Assembly (NCBI GenBank): GCA_018712905.1
Contig: DVGD01000208.1
Span: 1 to 6,031 of the forward strand
Length of the DNA stretch: 6,031 nucleotides
Reading direction: 5' to 3'
From: Candidatus Avoscillospira stercoripullorum
GTDB lineage: Bacteria > Bacillota > Clostridia > Oscillospirales > Oscillospiraceae
This document shows positions 1-4,739 of this stretch, in pieces. The position numbers were made by a program, and so were the translations under genes. Under the pieces are notes generated by a model, which saw only the letters and a list, made by a program, of their open reading frames with translations, did no database searches and was not told the origin of the DNA. Each line of letters begins with the position of its first letter. Within the stretch, counting starts at the first letter, position 1.

Positions 1-615
1 GAGAGCTGCCCCAACGCGGTGACGCTGGATGAGGCGGAGCTGATGGACGCGCTGCAGCAGTATTTCAACCAGCTGGTTCAGAACAAGAAGCACGTCATCC
101 GCCGGGTGGTGGCGGAGTTTGAACGGGTCTACAAGGCCAAGGACGAAAACCAGGACTACCAGCGGGAATTGACAGAGCAGCTGAGCCGGCTCCAGCGGAC
201 GCGGCAGAAGTATATGGACATGTATGCCGACGACCTCATCACCCGAGAGGAGCTCAACGCCAAAATCGGCGGCGCCCGGCAGGAGATTGAGCGGCTGGAG
301 AAGGAGCTGGAGATGGTCTCCTACCATATCTCCAAGGGAGAGCAGCTGGAGCGCCTGCTGGAACATACCTTCCGGGAGCTGGAGCGTGTCTCCGACGTCC
401 GCGAGATGACCAACGCCCAGCTCAAGCGGGTGGTGCAGAAGATTGAAGTGGATCAAGAGGGACATGTGGACATCTATCTCCGGCTGATGGGGGAGTTGGG
501 GCTAGATGAGACCGTTCTAATTTGCAACGACCAAACACAAGGATCTCACCGAGCGGTTGGAGAAAGTAAACCATGGGCTCTATGTCCAGGTGAAACAGGT
601 GCTGGAAGTCAATAA
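1..615 (+). CDS. Large serine recombinase, C-terminal part (5' end outside window)
   Basis: The frame is open from base 1 and ends at TAA 613-615, giving 204 visible residues. The catalytic resolvase domain, recombinase domain and most of the zinc ribbon must lie upstream. The first residues, ESCPN, look like the end of the zinc ribbon. Next comes a long charged region (about residues 25-140) typical of the coiled coil of large serine recombinases, including MDMYADDLITREELNAKI. A conserved-looking tail follows, with MTNAQLKRVVQKIEVD and ETVLICNDQTQ. These enzymes integrate and excise phages, transposons and skin-type elements through a serine-DNA intermediate. The last ~24 codons (about 542-615) overlap the 3' part of spoIIID in another frame, so they look like host sequence supplying an accidental C-terminus and stop. 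GTG at 19 is an internal codon, not the start. The family call is firm; the element type (prophage, ICE or skin-like) is unknown. Confidence 0.9.
   Translation, partial: ESCPNAVTLDEAELMDALQQYFNQLVQNKKHVIRRVVAEFERVYKAKDENQDYQRELTEQLSRLQRTRQKYMDMYADDLITREELNAKIGGARQEIERLEKELEMVSYHISKGEQLERLLEHTFRELERVSDVREMTNAQLKRVVQKIEVDQEGHVDIYLRLMGELGLDETVLICNDQTQGSHRAVGESKPWALCPGETGAGSQ
528..548. other. Putative attachment-site junction (attL/attR) in spoIIID
   Basis: This is where the recombinase-like frame stops looking like a recombinase (CNDQTQ, ending about 540) and SpoIIID similarity begins (HKDLTER, from 536). The crossover is therefore likely within or next to ACACAAGG at about 535-542. Serine recombinases typically recombine next to their own gene, which fits. 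The exact core dinucleotide cannot be fixed without the other junction or an uninterrupted spoIIID. Confidence 0.55.
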
Positions 616-685
616 GGCGGAGCGGCATATCCGGGGCGGCATGGCCACCCGGGAGAAATACCGCCGGGCGTCGTCGCCCCAATAA
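530..685 (+). pseudogene. spoIIID: spoIIID, 3' part only (gene split by an integrated element)
   Basis: In frame 2, overlapping the recombinase end, 51 codons read TKHKDLTERL, then EKVNHGLYVQVKQVL, then NKAERHIRGGMATREKYRRA, and stop at TAA 683-685. This matches the C-terminal half of SpoIIID, the small mother-cell DNA-binding regulator of sporulation. In Bacillus subtilis the corresponding stretch, recalled from memory, contains STVHKDLTERL, then RHLRGG and ATKLKYKK. SpoIIID is usually about 80-95 residues, so roughly the first 35-40 are missing. The break falls in the helix-turn-helix recognition helix, whose usual SKSTV is replaced. Upstream in this frame there is a stop at 518-520, no ATG and no ribosome binding site, so this piece cannot be expressed as it stands. 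A strong terminator lies 4 nt after the stop, as expected for the true gene end. The N-terminal half should lie beyond the far end of the element. It is either a reversibly split gene or a dead remnant. Confidence 0.87.
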
Positions 686-689
686 CATC

Positions 690-730
690 GCCGAGCCGCT
701 TTTACCAAGCGGCTCGGCAAAATTATTTTT
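690..730 (+). terminator. Intrinsic terminator of spoIIID
   Basis: A perfect 12-bp stem, GCCGAGCCGCTT (690-701) with AAGCGGCTCGGC (707-718), has a 5-nt loop TTACC. It is followed by AAAATTATTTTT (719-730), a T-rich run slightly delayed from the stem. It starts 4 nt after the spoIIID stop and separates the upstream element and spoIIID from the serC promoter. Confidence 0.9.
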
Positions 731-780
731 AGCGTCAAAAAATAATCGTCAGGTTTGTTGAATATTCGACGAAAAAGCTG

Positions 781-809
781 TTGCTATTTTTGCTATTTTG
801 ACGTATACT
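781..809 (+). promoter_or_regulatory. Predicted sigma-A promoter of serC-serA
   Basis: The -35 box is TTGCTA (781-786) and the -10 box is TATACT (804-809), with an optimal 17-nt spacer; they match consensus at 4/6 and 5/6 positions. Transcription would start near 816, leaving a leader of about 190 nt. A perfect tandem repeat of TGCTATTTT (782-790 and 791-799) covers the -35 and spacer. An inverted pair CGTCAAAA (733-740) and TTTTGACG (796-803) spans the upstream region and could be an operator. TTGACG at 798-803 abuts the -10 directly and cannot act as its -35. Confidence 0.65.
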
Positions 810-815
810 GAAAGC

Positions 816-1005
816 ACAAAAGCAAAGCGGCAGGCCAAGCGAATTTCGCCATTTCGCACGAAAAACGGCAAAAATGAAAGACGATGTCCGCGTAACACGG
901 ACACATTGGCCGGCTGAACGGTAAAATAACCCCGAAAACGACTGTATTTCCCGTGAAAACGAATGTGTTTTGTGGAAAAACAGAAATGAGGAGGCATCAG
1001 TAACC
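816..1005 (+). other. Long 5' leader of serC, no recognised riboswitch
   Basis: This AT-richer, gene-free stretch lies between the predicted transcription start and serC. It contains a weak hairpin GCGAA/TTCGC (839-843 with 853-857), a 6-bp hairpin TGTCCG/CGGACA (885-890 with 898-903), and a weak AT hairpin TGTTTT/AAAACA (966-971 with 977-982). It also holds a near-exact 12-bp direct repeat, GAAAACGACTGT (934-945) and GAAAACGAATGT (955-966), offset by exactly 21 bp. I see no T-box signature, no terminator/antiterminator pair and no convincing small ORF. The length alone suggests regulation, but the mechanism is not visible. Confidence 0.4.
988..994 (+). promoter_or_regulatory. serC: Ribosome binding site deciding the serC start
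   Basis: GAGGAGG lies 11 nt before ATG 1006. It rules out the in-frame TTG at 970, which lies upstream of it and would add 12 residues not found in the family. Confidence 0.8.
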
Positions 1006-2097
1006 ATGAAATACGGACGAACCTACAACTTCTCCGCCGGCCCTGCCACCATGCCCGAACCTGTGCTGGAGGAGATCCGCGATGAGATGATGAACTACCG
1101 CGGCTCCGGCATGTGCGTCATGGAAATGTCCCACCGCTCCAAGGTATTTCAACAGATTGCCGATGAGGCCGAGCAGGATCTCCGAGACCTCATGGGCATC
1201 CCCGACAACTACAAGGTGCTCTTCATCCAGGGCGGTGCCACGCTGCAGTTCTCCATGGTGCCCATGAACCTCATGAAGAACGGCCTGGCCTGCTATGTGG
1301 AAACCGGCGCCTGGTCGAAGAAGGCCATCGCCGAGGCCAAGCGCGTGGGCGAGGTCAAGGTGGTTGCCTCCAGCAAGGACAAGAACTATTCCTACGTCCC
1401 CGACTGCTCCGACCTGGACATCCCCGACGAAGCCGACTACCTCTACATCTGCGAAAATGAAACCATCCACGGCAATACCTTCCCCACCTTGCCCAACGCC
1501 AAGGGACATGTGCTGGTGTCCGACCAGAGCTCCATGTTCCTCTCGAGACCCTGCAACGTCTCGGACTACGGCCTCATCTATGCAGGCGTGCAGAAGAACG
1601 TGGGACCTGCCGGCATGGTCATCGTCATCATCCGGGAGGATCTCATCCGCGACGGGCTCGACGACCTGCCCATCTACCTGCGGTATAAGACCCATGCCGA
1701 CGCCGACTCCATGTACAATACCCCCAACTGCTGGTGCATGTACGTCTGCGGCAAGGTCTTCAAGTACTTAAAGTCCATCGGCGGCCTTTCGGAGATGGAG
1801 AAGATCAACCAGGCCAAGGCCAAAGTGCTCTATGATTTCCTGGATCAGTCGAAGCTCTTCCACGGCACCGTGGACAAGAAGGATCGCAGCCTCATGAACG
1901 TCACCTTTGTCACCGGTGACGCCGACCTGGACGCTGCCACCGTGGCCTACACCAAGGCCGCCGGCTTTGAAAACCTCAAGGGACACCGCTCCGTGGGCGG
2001 CCTGCGGGCGTCCATTTATAACGCCATGCCTCAGGCTGGCGTGGAGGCGCTGGTGGATTGCCTCGCCCGGTTTGAGCGCGAGCACGGAAAGGAGTAA
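1006..2097 (+). CDS. serC: Phosphoserine aminotransferase
   Basis: This cytosolic pyridoxal-phosphate enzyme transfers the amino group of glutamate to 3-phosphohydroxypyruvate, giving phosphoserine and 2-oxoglutarate; many family members also serve vitamin B6 synthesis. The product is 363 residues, normal for SerC (about 360). It opens with the family motif YNFSAGPATMP (residues 7-17). The Schiff-base lysine is K197 in YAGVQKNVGPAG. Other expected residues are H43/R44 in EMSHRSKVF, W103 in GAWSKKA (stacks on the cofactor), T153 in NETIHGNTFP, D173 in SDQSSMFLSRP, and H328/R329 and R334 in GHRSVGGLRASIYNA for phosphate binding. The usual DMSSNF reads DQSSMF, a mild variation. The ATG is chosen from the GAGGAGG site and family length. 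serA follows after 5 nt with its ribosome binding site over the serC stop, so the two are co-transcribed and probably translationally coupled. Confidence 0.97.
   Translation: MKYGRTYNFSAGPATMPEPVLEEIRDEMMNYRGSGMCVMEMSHRSKVFQQIADEAEQDLRDLMGIPDNYKVLFIQGGATLQFSMVPMNLMKNGLACYVETGAWSKKAIAEAKRVGEVKVVASSKDKNYSYVPDCSDLDIPDEADYLYICENETIHGNTFPTLPNAKGHVLVSDQSSMFLSRPCNVSDYGLIYAGVQKNVGPAGMVIVIIREDLIRDGLDDLPIYLRYKTHADADSMYNTPNCWCMYVCGKVFKYLKSIGGLSEMEKINQAKAKVLYDFLDQSKLFHGTVDKKDRSLMNVTFVTGDADLDAATVAYTKAAGFENLKGHRSVGGLRASIYNAMPQAGVEALVDCLARFEREHGKE
2088..2094 (+). promoter_or_regulatory. serA: serA ribosome binding site abutting the serC stop
   Basis: AAAGGAG sits within the last serC codons, directly before its TAA at 2095-2097, and 8 nt before ATG 2103. 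Ribosomes finishing serC would expose or occupy this site, which fits coupled, matched expression of the two enzymes. Confidence 0.8.
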
Positions 2098-2102
2098 CGA
2101 AC

Positions 2103-3008
2103 ATGCGTATTCTCGTCACCGACGGTATGGACAAAACCGCCATGGCCACCCTCCGCGGGGAAGGCCACGAGGTGGTGGAGCAGTTTTATGATCCCGACCA
2201 GCTGGGCAAAGCCCTTCGGGACTTCGACGTAGCCGTGGTGCGCTCCAAGACCAAGGTGCGCGCAAACCACATCGACGAGGCCAAGGGCAGCCGCCTCAAG
2301 CTCATCATCCGCGGCGGCGTGGGCGTGGACAACATCGACGTCGCCTATGCCGAGGCCAATGGGATCGCCGTGAAGAACACGCCCCGCGCCTCCTCGGAGT
2401 CCGTGGCGGAGCTTGCCATGGCGCATATGTTCTCCTGCGCCCGGTATATCTCCATCGCCGGCCACTCCATGCGGGAGGGCAAGTGGGAGAAGAAGGCCTA
2501 CGGCAAGGGCATCGAGCTCTCGGGCAAGACATTGGGCATCCTGGGCTTTGGCCGAATCGGCCAGAAGCTGTGCGTCATGGCCAAGGCTATGGGCATGGAG
2601 GTCATCGCCTCGGATATCTACCACGTCCCCGGCATCGAGGAGCAGCTGGGCATGACCTATGTGGACAACGACACGCTCTTGGAAAAAGCTGATTTTATCT
2701 CCCTCCACACCCCGGCCGTGGACGGCAAGCCTCTCATCGATGCCGAAACCATTGCCAAGATGAAGGACGGCGCCGTGCTCATCAATACCTCCCGGGGCAA
2801 CAATGTGGACGAGGACGCCCTGCTGGCGGCCTTGGAGTCCGGCAAGCTGCGCGCCGCGGGTCTGGACGTCTACGCCGAAGAGCCGCCCAAGAACGCCGCC
2901 CTCTATGCCCATCCCAACGTCTCCTGCACACCCCACATCGGCGCTGCCACCGTGGAGGCGCAGAAGCGCATCGGCATGGAGATTGTGGACATTATCCGTG
3001 CCATGTGA
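2103..3008 (+). CDS. serA: D-3-phosphoglycerate dehydrogenase, short form without ACT domain
   Basis: It oxidises 3-phosphoglycerate to 3-phosphohydroxypyruvate with NAD+, the first step of serine synthesis. The 301-residue protein has the two-part fold of D-2-hydroxyacid dehydrogenases: substrate-binding residues about 1-95 and 280-301, with the Rossmann domain between. Visible motifs are IIRGGVGVDNID (68-79), the nucleotide loop G148-F-G-R-I-G153, the NAD-selecting D171 after the second strand, and the catalytic set R231 (NTSRG), E260 (AEEPP) and H278 (TPHIGAAT). It ends right after the dehydrogenase core, so it lacks the C-terminal ACT serine sensor of the E. coli enzyme and the ASB domain of longer forms. 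Direct serine feedback of the ACT kind is therefore not expected. A related 2-hydroxyacid dehydrogenase activity is possible from sequence alone, but its position 5 nt after serC makes SerA by far the likeliest role. Confidence 0.94.
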   Translation: MRILVTDGMDKTAMATLRGEGHEVVEQFYDPDQLGKALRDFDVAVVRSKTKVRANHIDEAKGSRLKLIIRGGVGVDNIDVAYAEANGIAVKNTPRASSESVAELAMAHMFSCARYISIAGHSMREGKWEKKAYGKGIELSGKTLGILGFGRIGQKLCVMAKAMGMEVIASDIYHVPGIEEQLGMTYVDNDTLLEKADFISLHTPAVDGKPLIDAETIAKMKDGAVLINTSRGNNVDEDALLAALESGKLRAAGLDVYAEEPPKNAALYAHPNVSCTPHIGAATVEAQKRIGMEIVDIIRAM

Positions 3009-3040
3009 GGCAAATTTTGCGCGGGCTATTGTAATTTGCC
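3009..3040 (+). repeat. Inverted repeat after serA, overlapping the gdhA -35
   Basis: GGCAAATT (3009-3016) begins directly after the serA stop and pairs with AATTTGCC (3033-3040) across a 16-nt loop. There is no T-run after it, so it is a poor intrinsic terminator. Its right arm overlaps the predicted gdhA -35, so a regulator-binding role is equally possible. Confidence 0.5.
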
Positions 3041-3057
3041 CCGGAATCCATTATAGT
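3029..3057 (+). promoter_or_regulatory. Predicted sigma-A promoter of gdhA
   Basis: The -35 box TTGTAA (3029-3034) and -10 box TATAGT (3052-3057) are 17 nt apart, matching consensus at 4/6 and 5/6 positions. The start point would be near 3064, giving a leader of about 50 nt before gdhA. This suggests gdhA can be expressed independently of serC-serA, although read-through from serA is not excluded. Confidence 0.6.
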
Positions 3058-3113
3058 AAAGATGCGGCAATGCCGTGTCACCATGAGCTAGATACTGCGA
3101 GGAGGCACCAGAT

Positions 3114-4463
3114 ATGAACGCATACCTGAACAGTGTGATCGAAAACGTCAAGAAGAAATATAAGGATCAGCCGGAGTTCGTCCAGACTGTGGAAGAGGTT
3201 CTCACCAGCGTGGAGCCCCTGATTAACGCGCATCCCGAGTATGAGAAGCTGGATCTTCTCAATCGCATGGTGGAGCCCGAACGTCAGTTCACCTTCCGTG
3301 TGTGCTGGATGGACGACGAAGGTCACTACCACACCAATACCGGTTATCGCTTCCAGTTCAACGGTGCCCTTGGCCCCTACAAGGGCGGTCTTCGCTTCCA
3401 TCCCTCTGTATACCCCGGCATCATCAAGTTCCTGGGCTTTGAGCAGGTCTTCAAGAACTCCCTCACCGGCCTTCCCATCGGCGGCGGCAAGGGCGGCTCT
3501 GACTTTGACCCCCGCGGCAAGTCTGACGCCGAGATCATGCGCTTCTGCCAGAGCTTTATGAATGCCCTCTACCGCTACATCGGCCCCGATATCGACGTGC
3601 CCGCCGGCGACATCGGCGTGGGCGGCCGGGAAATCGGCTACCTGTTCGGCCAGTATCGCCGCCTGAAGGGCTCCTTTGAAAACGGCGTCCTCACCGGCAA
3701 GGGCGAGACCTACGGCGGCTCCATGATCCGTCCCGAGGCCACGGGCTTCGGCGCCGTGTACTACCTCACCGAGGTCTTGAACCACGAGAACGACACCATC
3801 GCCGGCAAGACCATCGCCATCTCCGGCTTTGGCAACGTGTCCTGGGCGGTCTGCCGCAAGGCCACGGAGCTGGGCGCCAAGGTCATCACTCTCTCCGGCC
3901 CCGACGGCTATATCTACGATCCCGACGGCGTCAATACCCAGGAGAAGTTTGACTACATGGTGGCCATGCGCGCCTCCGGCCGCGACAAGGTGCAGGACTA
4001 CGCCGACAAGTTCGGCTGCCAGTTCTTCCCCGGCGAGAAGCCTTGGGGCGTCAAGGCCGACGTGATGATGCCCTGCGCTACCCAGAACGATGTCACCCTC
4101 CCCTGGGCCGAGAAGATGGTGGCCAACGGCCTCAAGTATTACATCGAAGTGGCCAATATGCCCACCACCAACGAGGCGCTGTTCTATCTCATGAAGCAGC
4201 CCGGCATGATTATCGCGCCCTCCAAGGCCGTCAATGCCGGCGGCGTGGCCGTCTCCGCCCTGGAGATGAGCCAGAACTCCGAGCGTCTGCACTGGACCGC
4301 CGAAGAGGTGGACAACCAGCTCAAGGGCATCATGCACAACATCTACCAGATGTCCGTGGATGCCGCCGAGGAGTACGGCCTGGGCTACAACCTGGTGGCC
4401 GGCGCCAACATCGCAGGCTTCAAGAAGGTCGCCACCGCCATGGTGGAGCAGGGCGTGTTCTAA
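3114..4463 (+). CDS. gdhA: Glutamate dehydrogenase, hexameric C. symbiosum type
   Basis: It interconverts 2-oxoglutarate plus ammonia and glutamate in the cytosol using NAD(H) or NADP(H). The 449 residues match the usual length of the small hexameric class. Substrate and catalytic residues are all present: K90 in GPYKGGLRFHPS, K114 in FKNSLTGLP, K126 in GGGKGGSDFDP, D166 in PAGDIGVGGREIG and S381 in VSALEMSQNS. They fall one position after those I recall for the C. symbiosum enzyme. The Rossmann domain (about 200-425) has GFGNVSWAV (238-246) and SGPDGYIYDPDG (261-272). F239, P263 and D264 correspond to residues linked to NAD preference in C. symbiosum, so NAD use is suggested but not proven. 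GAGGAGG at 3099-3105, 8 nt before ATG 3114, supports the start. Its role may be ammonia assimilation or glutamate fermentation; next to serC it could recycle 2-oxoglutarate. Confidence 0.96.
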   Translation: MNAYLNSVIENVKKKYKDQPEFVQTVEEVLTSVEPLINAHPEYEKLDLLNRMVEPERQFTFRVCWMDDEGHYHTNTGYRFQFNGALGPYKGGLRFHPSVYPGIIKFLGFEQVFKNSLTGLPIGGGKGGSDFDPRGKSDAEIMRFCQSFMNALYRYIGPDIDVPAGDIGVGGREIGYLFGQYRRLKGSFENGVLTGKGETYGGSMIRPEATGFGAVYYLTEVLNHENDTIAGKTIAISGFGNVSWAVCRKATELGAKVITLSGPDGYIYDPDGVNTQEKFDYMVAMRASGRDKVQDYADKFGCQFFPGEKPWGVKADVMMPCATQNDVTLPWAEKMVANGLKYYIEVANMPTTNEALFYLMKQPGMIIAPSKAVNAGGVAVSALEMSQNSERLHWTAEEVDNQLKGIMHNIYQMSVDAAEEYGLGYNLVAGANIAGFKKVATAMVEQGVF

Positions 4464-4482
4464 GATTTTCCAACAAGCAATG

Positions 4483-4509
4483 GAGATGCAGGGCTTTGCC
4501 CTGCATCTC
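4483..4509 (+). terminator. Strong hairpin after gdhA, no T-run
   Basis: A perfect 12-bp stem, GAGATGCAGGGC (4483-4494) with GCCCTGCATCTC (4498-4509), has a TTT loop and begins 19 nt after the gdhA stop. No T-tract follows, so it may be a Rho-dependent or weak terminator, or an mRNA 3'-end stabiliser, rather than a classic intrinsic terminator. Confidence 0.6.
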
Positions 4510-4531
4510 GTCGTATGTGCACCCCGTCCGC

Positions 4532-4557
4532 CGGGCGGCTCGGAGATCCGCCCCTAC
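4532..4557 (-). repeat. GTAGGGGC palindromic unit 1
   Basis: Read on the minus strand it begins GTAGGGGCGG and ends CCGCCCG. The plus-strand arms GGGCGG (4533-4538) and CCGCCC (4548-4553) can form a hairpin. It faces unit 2 head to head, and CTACGGGTGCA at 4554-4564 pairs with TGCACCCTGTAG at 4579-4590 with one bulged base. Confidence 0.7.
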
Positions 4558-4586
4558 GGGTGCAGTGAAAATTTGGCGTGCACCCT

Positions 4587-4613
4587 GTAGGGGTCGATGC
4601 CCTCATCGACCCG
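4587..4613 (+). repeat. GTAGGGG palindromic unit 2
   Basis: It begins GTAGGGG and has a perfect 9-bp stem, GGGTCGATG (4591-4599) with CATCGACCC (4604-4612), around loop CCCT. It shares the GTAGGGG start and CCCG end with the other units but has a different stem core. That pattern suits a repeat family with covarying arms rather than a simple duplication. Confidence 0.7.
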
Positions 4614-4638
4614 CGCCGCGTAAGCGGCCTGGTACCAA

Positions 4639-4664
4639 CGGGCGGCCATGAAGGCCGCCCCTAC
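4639..4664 (-). repeat. GTAGGGGC palindromic unit 3
   Basis: On the minus strand it begins GTAGGGGCGG. The stem is GGGCGGCC (4640-4647) with GGCCGCCC (4653-4660) around loop ATGAA. Units 2 and 3 are separated by a small hairpin GCCGC/GCGGC (4615-4619 with 4624-4628). Confidence 0.7.
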
Positions 4665-4685
4665 ACCCACACGCCCGGATTTTTC

Positions 4686-4711
4686 GTAGGGGCGGGGTTT
4701 ATCCCCGCCCG
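4686..4711 (+). repeat. GTAGGGGC palindromic unit 4
   Basis: It begins GTAGGGGCGG after one leading C, with stem GGGCGGGG (4690-4697) and CCCCGCCC (4703-4710) around loop TTTAT. It is head to head with unit 3 and ends 15 nt before the ribosome binding site of the M20 gene, so the hairpin would sit in that gene's 5' leader. Confidence 0.7.
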
Positions 4712-4726
4712 TGCCACTGTTTCAAC

Positions 4727-4732
4727 AGGAGG
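4727..4732 (+). promoter_or_regulatory. Ribosome binding site deciding the M20 peptidase start
   Basis: A perfect AGGAGG lies 7 nt before ATG 4740. The frame stays open upstream to about 4578, but that stretch is the palindromic repeats and has no other site. I see no convincing promoter between gdhA and this gene. Confidence 0.85.
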
Positions 4733-4739
4733 AACCACA

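Noticed and set aside
19..21. GTG 19 as the recombinase start
   Set aside because: The frame is open to base 1 and the upstream residues ESCPN fit the zinc ribbon end; a protein starting here would lack the catalytic domain.
816..1005. A serine T-box or other riboswitch before serC
   Set aside because: The conserved T-box sequence (AGGGTGGNACCGCG-like) is absent, and no terminator hairpin with a T-run lies in the leader.
735..1007. Minus-strand frames of 82-90 codons in the serC upstream region
   Set aside because: They cover the predicted promoter and leader, start at or near the serC start, lack a ribosome binding site, and give a Phe/Ser-rich product with no recognisable motif. AT-rich chance frames are likelier.
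3078..4337. A 419-codon open frame on the minus strand opposite gdhA
   Set aside because: It mirrors gdhA codons of high third-position GC, gives a Gly/Ala/His/Val-rich product with no family motif, and has no ribosome binding site. The same applies to long minus-strand frames at 997-1695, 2031-2936 and 5175-5933.
4043..4651. A 202-codon plus-strand frame overlapping the gdhA end
   Set aside because: It is an Arg-rich shadow of gdhA that continues into the repeats, without a ribosome binding site or recognisable domain.
4517..4711. CRISPR array
   Set aside because: The units are palindromes with differing cores, alternating orientation and unequal spacing, not identical direct repeats with uniform spacers.
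4578..4739. N-terminal extension of the M20 peptidase through the repeats
   Set aside because: The open frame is formed by the palindromic units, and the AGGAGG site points to ATG 4740, where family similarity begins.
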